From: Planctomycetales bacterium
GTDB lineage: Bacteria > Planctomycetota > Phycisphaerae > SM23-33
Length of the DNA stretch: 40,041 nt
Assembly (NCBI GenBank): GCA_030612725.1
Contig: JAUWNJ010000029.1
Span: 1 to 40,041, forward strand
Direction: 5' to 3'
Positions 1 through 7,622 of this stretch are shown here, in pieces (the first letter of the stretch is position 1; each line of letters begins with the position of its first letter). The translations under genes and the position numbers were made by a program. The notes beneath the pieces are model-generated. The model was not told the origin of the DNA. It searched no databases and saw only the letters and a program-made list of their open reading frames with translations.

Positions 1-193
1 GGGGGGGGGGGGGGGGGGTTGTTGCCCCCCCCATAAAATTTGTTCAAACGGGGCCCACAAAACCCCGGGCCCACGGCGCCCACCAATTTTTCTTGCCCGG
101 CGGCGGTTGTTCCTGCATATTTATGCTGCCGGCGGAACAGGCCGGGCGTGAAATTCATATCGAGGTTCGATTCATTGCGAAAGGACGTCGCAA
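1..193. other. Contig edge and 5' leader of the symporter gene
   Basis: The first 18 bases are all G, followed by further C, A and G homopolymer runs to about position 80. That composition looks like a low-quality contig end rather than genome sequence. Positions 80-193 look normal and hold the leader of the following gene, with an AAAGGA ribosome site about 8 bases before the ATG at 194. I see no gene here. Confidence 0.6.
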
Positions 194-1461
194 ATGGCTG
201 AAGCACTTCCTGGGCAGCAGCGTGAGAACTGGGGTTCGCGTGCGGGATTTGTCCTTGCGGCGATAGGTTCAGCCGTCGGGCTTGGGAACCTGTGGGGCTT
301 CCCCTACAAGGTCTATGACAACGGCGGCGGAGCGTTCCTGATCCCCTATATCATCGCGATGGCGGTAATCGGCATCCCGATGCTGATTCTGGAGTTCTCG
401 CTGGGGCACATGACCCAGCGGGCTGCGCCCGACGCCTACCGCGGCATCAATCGCAGGACCGAACCAATCGGCTGGTGGGCTTCAGCCTGGGATTAGTCTA
501 TTGCACCCGTGGCGGACTGACGTGGCTCGGTGCAATGGACGGTTTCGTTAACGACTGGAGCGGCATCGCGCTGCTTGGGCTGCTGGAGTGCGTCTTCATC
601 GGATGGGCCTATCGAATCAAACGCCTGCGCGAACACGCCAACGAGCGCAGCGACTGGAAAATCGGATGGTGGTGGGACGTGATTATTCGCTACGTCGCCC
701 CGATTTTCCTCAGCGCATTGGCGGCCTGGTCGCTTCTGGACAAGTCCTCAGGCCCCGGCGGGCTTCTGTATAACAAGGACGGGGTCTTTCAGATACCGAC
801 GCTAATTGGTTTGATTATCGCAGCCATTGCTCCGATTCTGGCCGTTGCCCTTAGCCTGGTTCATTCTCCCGGCGCTGACACGCACGCCCAGCACGTCGGT
901 CAACCCCGCACAGGGCGGGGCGCCGGCGTCGTCGGATGTGTGTTGGCCATTGTCGCCGTTGCCGCAGTCGTATGGAGTTTCAAACTGGCGGTTGAACTGC
1001 GATGGGGACTGGGCGAAATGTCAAGTGATGAAATATCCGCGTCGATGATCTTCTCAATGCCGCAGGCAATGCTCCTTGCCGTCGGGGGCGGAATCATCGC
1101 CGTTGTCGCCGTAATCTTCGGCGCAGGCGTAGTGAAGCATGCCGAGGCAAAATCGCTCCGCCCCAGCGGTCTGGCGAGGCTGTCGGCCGGTACGGGCGTG
1201 ATGTCCGTCGGATGTGCAGCCGGTCTGATCCTGGCAATTTTCGTGATGCTGCACAAACTCGCCGAGTCAGACAAACCGGCTGCAACAGCGGTCAAAAAGG
1301 CCAGGGAGGAAATAGACCACCTCACCGCCCCATCCACAATAGTCCTGGCCGCTATGCTGTCATTAATCGTCATCGGGTTGGGCTGGTGTTTCTACCGCGC
1401 CATCAAAGCCGCCGGAAAAACCGAACCTCAACAGCAGCCCGAAGGCATTGAGACGGACTGA
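194..1461 (+). pseudogene. Sodium:neurotransmitter symporter (SNF) family transporter, internally deleted and frameshifted
   Basis: SNF proteins are membrane symporters that move amino acids or related solutes with Na+. The first frame (194-496) has the classic N-terminus with RENWGSRAGF, then GSAVGLGNLWGFPYK, which is the TM1 sodium and substrate site, and TM2. It stops after about 100 residues. A second frame (open from 475) resumes with GFSLGLVYCTRGGL and the REHANERSDWKIG region, which matches the late part of the family near TM9-11, and continues to 1461. Roughly TM3-TM8 (about 200-250 residues) are missing, and the junction near 470-490 also changes frame. The product cannot be a working transporter as read. 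Either a real deletion or a collapsed assembly near the contig end would explain it. The start at 194 is supported by an upstream AAAGGA. Confidence 0.75.
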
Positions 1462-1462
1462 T

Positions 1463-1527
1463 ACCACAAAGGGCGCAAAGTTGTTTTTAATTCATTTGAT
1501 CTTTGTGCTCTTTGTGTCCTTTGTGGT
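1463..1527. terminator. Inverted repeat between convergent genes, possible bidirectional terminator
   Basis: ACCACAAAGGGCGCAAAG at 1463-1480 is complementary to the arm ending at 1527 (16 of 18 positions in the outer part), with an AT-rich loop. It fills the space between the convergent symporter remnant and smpB. It could end transcription from both sides. Its CTTTGTG..CTTTGTGG wording also looks like a dispersed intergenic repeat rather than a classic stem followed by a T-run. Confidence 0.45.
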
Positions 1528-2013
1528 TCATCTTTTCATTTGCCGGTCGATGTCGCGCTTCTGCTCGCGGTCCTGGATGCTGCGGCGCTTGTCGTAGGAG
1601 CGTTTGCCGACGGCTATACCGAGTTCACACTTGGCCCAACCGGCTTTGAAATACAACGCCAGCGGGATGAGCGTATGACCCTTCTGAAGGACGTGGGTCT
1701 GGAGTTTGCGAATCTGTCGGCGGTGCAGAAGCAACTTCCGATCACGCAACGGTTCGTGCTGCAATGCCCCGACCGCCTGTTTGTATTCGACGATATTGGC
1801 TCCGCACAGATACACCTCGCTGCCGCGGATATGCGCAAAAGCCCCTTCCAGCGATGCGTTTGCGTTGCGAAGGCTTTTGACTTCCGTGCCAAGAAGCGCC
1901 AGGCCGCACTCGACCTTTTCGAGTATCTCGTAGTCGAACCGCGCACGCCGGTTGCTCACCCGGGGGCTACGGGGCTTCTTATCGCTCTTATTGTCGGAAG
2001 ACTTTTTCGACAT
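1528..2013 (-). CDS. smpB: SsrA-binding protein SmpB
   Basis: SmpB binds tmRNA and delivers it to stalled ribosomes for trans-translation in the cytoplasm. The protein has the family core in order: RRARFDYEILEKVECGLAL near the start, GTEVKSLR, then GAFAHIRGSEVYL, the RKLLLHRRQIRKL segment, and the basic tail KRRSIQDREQKRDIDRQ that inserts into the decoding region. Its 161 residues are normal for the family. I chose the ATG at 2013. A TTG six codons upstream (2031) keeps the frame but has no ribosome site and adds an atypical leader. The gene lies downstream of tRNA-Leu on the same strand, with a palindromic element between them. No tmRNA gene was seen in the window. Confidence 0.96.
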   Translation of the reverse strand: MSKKSSDNKSDKKPRSPRVSNRRARFDYEILEKVECGLALLGTEVKSLRNANASLEGAFAHIRGSEVYLCGANIVEYKQAVGALQHEPLRDRKLLLHRRQIRKLQTHVLQKGHTLIPLALYFKAGWAKCELGIAVGKRSYDKRRSIQDREQKRDIDRQMKR

Positions 2014-2060
2014 ACCAAAGATGATACACAAAAAAGCAGGCAGGGATGCAGAAGAAAAGA

Positions 2061-2176
2061 GAATGTTGAATATTGAACAGAGAATTTTGAATTACGAAGT
2101 AAAAGAAACAACTCGCACCCGAAAGATGTTTTTTTTACTTCATCATTCAAAATTCTTCGTTCATTATTCAATATTC
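2061..2176. repeat. MITE-like imperfect palindrome between tRNA-Leu and smpB
   Basis: The arms 2061-2108 and 2129-2176 are inverted copies of each other over about 47 bases with about six mismatches. Both contain AGAATTTTGAAT and GAAGTAAAA. The central loop is about 20 bases. The AT-rich wording differs from the GC-rich genes around it. It carries no gene and would fold into one long hairpin. A non-autonomous mobile palindrome is the best description. Confidence 0.75.
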
Positions 2177-2190
2177 ATTTGTTAAACCAC

Positions 2191-2274
2191 TGGGCCGGGC
2201 GGGATTTGAACCCGCACTCCCTTAACGGGAAGGGGATTTTAAGTCCCCAGCGTCTGCCATTCCGCCACCGGCCC
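2191..2274 (-). tRNA. tRNA-Leu (anticodon UAA)
   Basis: Read on the minus strand, the 84-nt gene has a 7-bp acceptor stem GGGCCGG/CCGGCCC with discriminator A. It has a D-loop of the GGCGGAATGGCAGACGC type typical of class II tRNA-Leu. The anticodon stem is GGGGA/TCCCC around CTTAAAA, giving UAA. A long variable arm follows, then GGTTCAAATCC in the T arm. The 3' CCA is not encoded, so it must be added after transcription. It decodes UUA, and also UUG by wobble. Confidence 0.96.
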
Positions 2275-2520
2275 TGTCGGCGCTGCGGATCGAAAACCTC
2301 TCCGAAACGCCGCCATATTTTTCACAATAAGAAAATACTCGATACCGACCGGTGGAGCAACGTCTCAAAACGATTTTTCTCGACAAAATCACGATTCGCA
2401 ACTGGTAGGCTTTGGAGACGCAGAAATGCAAACGCGGCAGGTTGTTGAGCAAATAACCCGCCGCGCATAAAACTTACACCCCCCCCTTGATGTCGTAACC
2501 TCCGTAACCTGATCGGCCCT
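2275..2520. other. Non-coding gap between tRNA-Leu and the PilZ gene
   Basis: No open frame here looks like a gene. It must contain the tRNA promoter on the minus strand, but I could not pick convincing -35 and -10 boxes. A run of seven or more C bases lies near 2478-2485. Confidence 0.4.
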
Positions 2521-2871
2521 TCACGCAGCCACAGCTACGGGCGTTTCGTAAGCAGCCAGACCCAGAGCAGAAGGATCAAACTCCAGACCGGCACGGTACC
2601 CCTCTTCGATCTTTCGACAACGAACTACCGTGGCGTTCAGGTTCCTCTGCTTGTCATCGGGATGCAACGGAACAGACAAGATGATCCGCTGACCGGGATA
2701 CAACCACCGTTCACTTACCACACCCATCCCACCGCGAGAAATATCGACCATGTGAAGTGTGTTTCGGACGTCTCCACCGTCAGGGTCAAGCCGAACTCCG
2801 TGAAGCATCATCTGAAGATGCGTACGCGGATAACGACGACGCTCCGGAGGACTGTAGCATAAACCATTCAT
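2521..2871 (-). CDS. PilZ domain protein (putative c-di-GMP receptor)
   Basis: A 116-residue protein that is essentially a single PilZ domain. The N-terminal RRRYPR matches the RxxxR half of the c-di-GMP site. DISRGGMGV matches the (D/N)xSxxG half. The rest is beta-strand rich, with LYPGQRIILSVPL and RAGLEF, as is usual for the fold. PilZ proteins bind cyclic di-GMP and change the activity of a partner or of an attached domain. No effector domain is attached here, so the partner is unknown. I chose the ATG at 2871 because GGAG lies 8 bases upstream. An in-frame extension to 2949 has no such support. It is a lone gene. Confidence 0.85.
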   Translation of the reverse strand: MNGLCYSPPERRRYPRTHLQMMLHGVRLDPDGGDVRNTLHMVDISRGGMGVVSERWLYPGQRIILSVPLHPDDKQRNLNATVVRCRKIEEGYRAGLEFDPSALGLAAYETPVAVAA

Positions 2872-3268
2872 AGCACATGCTCCAAAAGTAACCCAAGTCC
2901 ATTTAAGTCCATTTGATGTATCGACTGGTAAAATAGACAACTTAAGCAATCTGCGTAAAATATTACGGTGATACTGTGTAACGGAGAAAAAAACGCGAAA
3001 ACCCCCTTGGATAGGGGCATTTCCGTTAGATTTACCCCATATTCCTATACTTCCTGCGATTTCGTCGGGATGTTTCAGGAAGACCGGGGTGATTGATTGG
3101 TAAATCAGTTGATCGGTTGATCAATTTCCGTTTTTCTGTTTTCCCATAGGGACACTTCGTGTTGCCTAATCCCAAGTCCCAAGTCCCTGGTCCCCGGTAC
3201 TCAAGTCTTACTGAAAACCCAACCCACGGGAAAAAGAGAATTATCCGTTGGTTTGCGGTTTTCGCGGG
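2872..3268. other. Intergenic region between divergent genes
   Basis: About 400 bases without a convincing gene, ahead of the divergent PilZ and DUF2617-like genes. It contains low-complexity wording such as CCCAAGTCCCAAGTCCC near 3173-3187 and a TTGATCGGTTGATCAA repeat near 3110-3125. Apart from the promoter listed separately I see nothing functional. Confidence 0.4.
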
Positions 3269-3296
3269 TTGCCAATCGGCGGAGGTGTGGTATAAT
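3269..3296 (+). promoter_or_regulatory. Sigma-70 type promoter for the DUF2617-like gene
   Basis: TTGCCA at 3269-3274 and a perfect TATAAT at 3291-3296 are 16 bases apart. They lie about 27 bases ahead of the ATG at 3323. This is the clearest consensus -10 box in the first 4 kb. Confidence 0.65.
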
Positions 3297-3322
3297 GAGT
3301 ACCGACGAAAAGGTTTAATTTG

Positions 3323-3886
3323 ATGCCGACACGACAACAAAAACAACGCGTCTCGCAACTGCGACTTTTACTGTTCAGCAGGCCGGTGCATCCGGAACTG
3401 TTTGATATCTACCACGACCACCATATCGTCAAGGACGGATACGAGGCCCAGATTTGGATTACAGGCGTAAGTCATTTGGTGGCATTCCATCGCGGTAAAG
3501 CAACGGTAACAGAGATAATTGCCGATACCGCAGCGATGATGCCGAAACACGGAAAACTGGCGTCGCTGCGACTACGAGGCGAAAAGGACCACGAAGTAGA
3601 TGCCGGTCCGATCCGACACATGATAAGTTTCCAGGTCGAGACGATGAGCCAGCGCCTTTACGAGCGAGTCCACGCCGACCTGATCGAACAGGCAGACAGG
3701 GGCGGACTGTTCCTGTCATTCCCGGAATGGGTTCCGTCCGGTTCGCTGGAACCATTTACTTACATCGACTATGACGCCAAGCCGGGACATCTGCACATAT
3801 TCGCCTACCACGCATTCCCCGATGAGTTGACACTCATAAAAACTCAGTCTATATTTGAACCGATCCAGGAACCACGAATTACATGA
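3323..3886 (+). CDS. DUF2617-like protein of unknown function
   Basis: A 187-residue soluble protein with no signal peptide or membrane segment. The overall pattern fits the DUF2617 family: GVSHLVAF early on, a central region, FPEWVPSG near 138, and the ending YHAFPDELTLIKTQSIFE. That ending corresponds to the family's W-H-A-Y-P...E-L-V motif. The function of the family is not known to me. The ATG at 3323 is preferred over the in-frame TTG just before it, because AAAAGG lies 9 bases upstream of the ATG. The last codons run into a repeat built on ACCACGAATT. The very basic small gene at 3994 follows on the same strand. Confidence 0.6.
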   Translation: MPTRQQKQRVSQLRLLLFSRPVHPELFDIYHDHHIVKDGYEAQIWITGVSHLVAFHRGKATVTEIIADTAAMMPKHGKLASLRLRGEKDHEVDAGPIRHMISFQVETMSQRLYERVHADLIEQADRGGLFLSFPEWVPSGSLEPFTYIDYDAKPGHLHIFAYHAFPDELTLIKTQSIFEPIQEPRIT

Positions 3887-3910
3887 ATTTCAGAAAAAGA
3901 AAAAACAGTT

Positions 3911-3972
3911 CGTGTAATTTGTAAAAATTCGTGGTATCCTGTGAAACTCGTGTAATTCGTGAAAATTCGTGA
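3911..3972. repeat. Pair of 24-bp imperfect direct repeats
   Basis: 3911-3934 and 3949-3972 match at 21 of 24 positions around the word CGTGTAATTYGTRAAAATTC. An inverted ACCACGAATT copy lies just upstream at about 3872. They lie directly ahead of the small basic gene. Repeats of this wording are usually intergenic fillers; no role is evident. Confidence 0.55.
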
Positions 3973-3993
3973 TAAGAAATTAGTGGAACAATA

Positions 3994-4128
3994 ATGGGAC
4001 ATAAACGAAGCAATGGAAAACTCGGATGGCGTAACAAGAAGGCCAATCACGGTATCAAACCTCACAGGGGTCTGGAAAAAAGCCGCTTCAACCGCCAATT
4101 CCGCAAGAAACGCAACCTCCCCGTATAA
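3994..4128 (+). CDS. Very basic 44-residue protein, probable RNA or ribosome binder
   Basis: ATG at 3994 to TAA at 4126-4128 gives 44 residues starting MGHKRSNGKLGWRNKKANHG. By my count it has 15 Lys or Arg, 3 His and one acidic residue. It has no hydrophobic stretch. The composition is like small ribosomal proteins (bL34, bL36, bS22) but I do not recognise any of these families. The absence of rare interruptions, the stop directly after a basic block and the intergenic position support a real gene. The ribosome site (AGTGGA about 7 bases ahead) is moderate. It sits just downstream of the DUF2617-like gene, perhaps on one transcript. Function is unknown; RNA or ribosome binding is inferred only from charge. 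Confidence 0.65.
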   Translation: MGHKRSNGKLGWRNKKANHGIKPHRGLEKSRFNRQFRKKRNLPV

Positions 4129-4185
4129 GTAAAAGGAGGCTGGGCGAGATTGTTTCTGTAAATTTTTTGTGGTTGCATAGGCGAG

Positions 4186-4998
4186 TCATACCCCTGAAAA
4201 CGCGGTGAATCCGCCGTCAACCGGAATGACTGCACCGGTTACGAAACCGGCATGATCGGAAACAAGCCACAATGCCGCACCGGTGATTTCCTCCGCCAGG
4301 CCGTAGCGCGCCATGGGAACATTTTTAATAATCTGCCGCCCTCTTTCCGTCATCTCGCCGCTTTTTTCATCTATCAGAAGAAACTTGTTTTGCCCGGTCA
4401 GGATAAATCCCGGCGCAATGGCGTTCACGCGTATCTTCGGCGAATAATTTTGAGCCATGTGAACCGCCAGCCAACGGGTGAAGTTGTTGGTGGCGGCTTT
4501 GGCATTTGAATAGGAGAGCGCCCGCGTAAGCGGCAGGGACCCAGCCACCGAGGAAATGTTCAGGATCACGCCGGACTGCCTCTGTGCGAAGAAGCGGCCG
4601 ACCGCCTGGGAACCGATAACGGCGCTCATGTAGTTCAAAAAGACCGCCGCCTTCATCGCCTCCGGCTCTATGTCGAAGAACTCCAGGCCTGGCGATGTCG
4701 TGGTCTCTTTCCCGCCGCCGCCCGCTCCGTTGACAAGAATGTCGATGTCGCCGTATTCGGCGAGTGTCTGTTCGAGGGCCGAGGCGACGCTTGTTTTATC
4801 CGTGGCGTTACACTCGACCGCTATCGCTCTGCCGCCCGCCGAAAGGATCTCGTCGCGTTTCCTGCCGGCTGCGTCGATTGATATATCCCATATTGCCGTG
4901 GAAACGCCCTCGGCGGCGAAGGCCTTGGCGATTTCGCCGCAGATAGCGCCGCCCGCGCCGGTTATTGCCGCAACTTTACTCTTGAGATTGTAATTCAC
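4186..4998 (-). CDS. SDR family oxidoreductase, D-mannonate oxidoreductase (fructuronate reductase) type
   Basis: A 270-residue classical short-chain dehydrogenase. The N-terminal TGAGGAICGEIAKAF is the glycine-rich NAD(P) site. VNGAGGGG, NISSVAG and YSNAK give the Asn, Ser and Tyr-Lys of the active site, and the C-terminus ends with PVDGGF. The segment GFILTGQNKFLL...GEMTERGRQII is typical of SDR enzymes that interconvert D-fructuronate and D-mannonate. That fits the UxaE epimerase 8 kb away. I chose the GTG at 4998, not the ATG at 5052. It overlaps the previous stop as GTGA, with GAGG 5 bases ahead. It is the last gene of a four-gene operon. Substrate assignment is by resemblance; another sugar acid is possible. 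Confidence 0.8.
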   Translation of the reverse strand: MNYNLKSKVAAITGAGGAICGEIAKAFAAEGVSTAIWDISIDAAGRKRDEILSAGGRAIAVECNATDKTSVASALEQTLAEYGDIDILVNGAGGGGKETTTSPGLEFFDIEPEAMKAAVFLNYMSAVIGSQAVGRFFAQRQSGVILNISSVAGSLPLTRALSYSNAKAATNNFTRWLAVHMAQNYSPKIRVNAIAPGFILTGQNKFLLIDEKSGEMTERGRQIIKNVPMARYGLAEEITGAALWLVSDHAGFVTGAVIPVDGGFTAFSGV

Positions 4999-5423
4999 GT
5001 CTGCCTCAATTCGCAAACTTCGCCGTCCGGGCCGAAGAAATAGAAAATCCATACGCCGGGCCTGAACTCGATCGGTTCGCTGAAAACCTTTATTCCCAGT
5101 TCCTTCAATTTCGCATAGTCGGCTCGCACGTCTGTCGAGGTGAACCCCAGGTGAATCAGTCCGAGGTCCGCCTGCTTTTGGCCTTCGGGTATTTCCCCGC
5201 CTCGGGGGTCCTGGTATTCAAAGAGTTCCAGCATGTTCGACCCCGACCGCAGGTGTGCGATACGGGCTGTGCATCCGGGCATACCCGCGACGTCGCCTAA
5301 GCGCATCTCGGGCGGACATTCGATGATACGAACAAGTTCAAGCCCCATCACGTCGCGATAAAACGCGATGGAACGCCGGAGGTCGGAAACACTGAGAGCA
5401 GTATGTTCGAGTCCGCTTATCAT
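4995..5423 (-). CDS. VOC (glyoxalase/bleomycin resistance) family protein
   Basis: A 142-residue single-domain vicinal oxygen chelate protein. GLEHTALSVSDLRRSIAFYRDVMG is the first beta-alpha-beta unit with a metal-binding His. MLELFEY carries a Glu. IHLGFTSTDV opens the second unit with another His, and FGPDGEVCELRQ ends with the final Glu. These are the usual four metal ligands of glyoxalase-type lyases, epimerases and dioxygenases. The ATG at 5423 lies 8 bases after the E1 stop codon; a longer frame upstream overlaps E1 and is ignored. Position between E1 and the SDR implies a step in the same sugar-acid pathway, perhaps as an isomerase or lyase. The reaction cannot be told from sequence. 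Confidence 0.85.
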   Translation of the reverse strand: MISGLEHTALSVSDLRRSIAFYRDVMGLELVRIIECPPEMRLGDVAGMPGCTARIAHLRSGSNMLELFEYQDPRGGEIPEGQKQADLGLIHLGFTSTDVRADYAKLKELGIKVFSEPIEFRPGVWIFYFFGPDGEVCELRQT

Positions 5424-5431
5424 TTCTGTTC

Positions 5432-7618
5432 TTAGAACTCCCTCGATACGGCTTTTCTGACTGCCTGTTTTACGGTTTCGACGTTGGGTAAGGCGGCGGC
5501 TTCGAGCGGTTTGGAGACCGGAGGAGGAACGTCCGCCCCCGCCACTGTCGCGATCGGCGCATCCAGACTGCCGAAGAATCGCCTCTGACATTCGCCGGCG
5601 ATTCGCGGGCCTATGGACATGCTGCGCGGGGCCTGCTCGACAATGAGCAGGACGTTCGTCTTGTCCAGCGACTCGCCGATTGTCTCGTAGTCGATGTCCG
5701 GCATACTGAGCGTGCGAAGGTCGATTAACTCGACGCCGACGCCCTCGTCGGCGAGTTCATCGACCGCCCGCTTGACCAGCGGGACGGTGGCGGAATACGC
5801 CAGAACGGTAATGTCGCCGCCTTCGGTAAGCCTCCTGGCCTTTCCCATCCTGATAAAATAGTCGCAGTTATCGGCCTGGGGGACCGGCCCGGAAGTCGCG
5901 TAGAACTCGTGGTGCTCCACGATAAGTACGGGGTCGCGGCTTTGCATTGCCGAGTTGAACAGGCCGATGTAATCGAGCGGCGTTGTCGGCGCGACGATCC
6001 GCCAGCCCGGAAACAGCGCGAACAGTCCAACGGGGTCCATCGAGTGCTGCCCGCCGTACCCGCAACCGATGGCTATGCGAGTTCGCATCACCAGCGGGAT
6101 GTCAACCTTGGCGCTGCCGTAGATGTGGCGGAGTTTGGCGATCTGGTTGAATATCTGGTCGGCGGCCACGAGTGCGAAGTCGGGGAACATTATCTCCACG
6201 ACCGGTTTCAGCCCGACCATCGCCGCCCCGCACGCCAGGCCTGTGAAGCCCGCCTCCGATATCGGCGTGTCCAGCACCCGCCCGGGGAACCGCTGCGGCA
6301 GGCCCTTCGTCGCCATGTACGCCCCGCCGCGCATGTGCCCGACCTCCTCGCCGAGGACGAAGACGTTCGGGTCTTTTTCCATCCATCGGCCGGTGATTTC
6401 AGCGATCGCTTCGACGTACTTTATCTCCCTGTCGCAGGCGAGGTCGTCTGCCTCGACGAAATCAACCCCGTCAAACTCGCCGCCGTCGCCGCGAAGCCCC
6501 TCGGTGAGCGATTCAGCCGTCGGCCAGAGGGAAGGTTTAATCGCCCTGACGCCGCCGGCCTGCTCTTGCGTGCAGAAGTCCACCGCTTCGGCAACCGCCT
6601 GCCGTGCCGCCTGCATGAGATGCTCGTCTTCGCCCTCGCTCAGCAGCGAGCGTTTGCGAAGTTCAGCGCTGAAATTCGCCGGCGGGTCGCGCCGGCTCCA
6701 GTTAGCCTCTTCGTCCTTGCTCCGGTACCCGAAGGCGCTTCCGGGAATGTCGCCGGCGTGATGGAAACTTCGATAGGTCGCCGCCTCGATGAAAACGGGC
6801 GGGCCGCCGTTTCGGAGGCTCTCGGCTGCGGCTTCGACGGCGATTTTTACCGCCAGCGGGTCCATCCCATCGACGATCCGTGCGGGCATCGCGTATGACG
6901 AGGCGCGGATCGACAATTCATCAATCGGCGCAGACTCTTCGACACTGGTGGCTACGGCGTAAAGGTTGTTTTCCAGGACGAAAATCACCGGCGCTTTCCA
7001 GAGTCCCGCAAGGTTGAGCGCCTCGTGGAAGACGCCCTGGTTCACTGCCCCGTCGCCGAAGAACGAAACCACGATGTTTCCGGTTTTTTTGTATCGCTGC
7101 GCCCAGGCAGCGCCGGTTGAGATGGCGATTCCGCCGCCGACGATGGCGTTGGTTCCCAGCACGCCGATTTTCGGATCGCAGAGGTGCATCGACCCGCCGC
7201 GCCCGCCGCAGCAACCGGCGGACAGACCCATAATCTCGGCCAGCAGCGTATTTATCGAATGTTGAAGGTCGTCGCCGATTGCGTCGGTTACGGGGTCGGC
7301 GGCTTCGGGCGTGTAGTACGAATACGCCTTGGCGAGGAACTGATGGTGTGCGCGGTGTGTTCCGCAGACCCCGTCGGCGGGTCGAATCGCAGCCATTGCG
7401 CCGACGGCGACAGCCTCCTGACCGATGCTGGAATGCACCGGGCCATGAACGAGACCCTGTTTCGCCAGTTCAAGCAGCGCCGTCTCAAACTCGCGGATCA
7501 GGTACAACTGCTGAAGCATCGACCGCAGAACTCGCCGGTCCACGCCGGACCAGTCGTCGTCCGTAAGGGCCAGTTCCTTCCAGTCGAAATCCGGCGTTTT
7601 GTCTTTCCATGTAGCCAC
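5432..7618 (-). CDS. Fused alpha-beta E1 component of a 2-oxoacid dehydrogenase complex
   Basis: A 728-residue thiamine-diphosphate enzyme that decarboxylates a 2-oxoacid and passes the acyl group to lipoyl-E2. Residues 1-350 are the alpha part. GPVHSSIGQEAVAVG lies near 59. The ThDP motif runs from GDG at 188-190 to NN at 217-218, and TYRSFHHAGD lies near 281. A variable linker covers about 350-395. The beta part follows from REIKYVEAIAEI, with LGEEVG, DTPISEAGFTGLA and the C-terminal transketolase domain. Start is GTG at 7618, with GGAG 9 bases ahead and 4 bases from the ALDH stop. The partner E2 is encoded divergently at 9858; no E3 is in the window. The substrate is uncertain; pyruvate, acetoin, branched or sugar-derived oxoacids are all possible. 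Confidence 0.93.
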   Translation of the reverse strand: MATWKDKTPDFDWKELALTDDDWSGVDRRVLRSMLQQLYLIREFETALLELAKQGLVHGPVHSSIGQEAVAVGAMAAIRPADGVCGTHRAHHQFLAKAYSYYTPEAADPVTDAIGDDLQHSINTLLAEIMGLSAGCCGGRGGSMHLCDPKIGVLGTNAIVGGGIAISTGAAWAQRYKKTGNIVVSFFGDGAVNQGVFHEALNLAGLWKAPVIFVLENNLYAVATSVEESAPIDELSIRASSYAMPARIVDGMDPLAVKIAVEAAAESLRNGGPPVFIEAATYRSFHHAGDIPGSAFGYRSKDEEANWSRRDPPANFSAELRKRSLLSEGEDEHLMQAARQAVAEAVDFCTQEQAGGVRAIKPSLWPTAESLTEGLRGDGGEFDGVDFVEADDLACDREIKYVEAIAEITGRWMEKDPNVFVLGEEVGHMRGGAYMATKGLPQRFPGRVLDTPISEAGFTGLACGAAMVGLKPVVEIMFPDFALVAADQIFNQIAKLRHIYGSAKVDIPLVMRTRIAIGCGYGGQHSMDPVGLFALFPGWRIVAPTTPLDYIGLFNSAMQSRDPVLIVEHHEFYATSGPVPQADNCDYFIRMGKARRLTEGGDITVLAYSATVPLVKRAVDELADEGVGVELIDLRTLSMPDIDYETIGESLDKTNVLLIVEQAPRSMSIGPRIAGECQRRFFGSLDAPIATVAGADVPPPVSKPLEAAALPNVETVKQAVRKAVSREF

Positions 7619-7622
7619 TGTT

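Noticed and set aside
5909-6898. Long plus-strand open frame (329 residues) over the E1 gene
   Set aside because: It lies fully inside the strongly supported E1 coding sequence on the other strand. It is rich in Arg, Pro and His, as expected for a shadow frame of GC-rich DNA.
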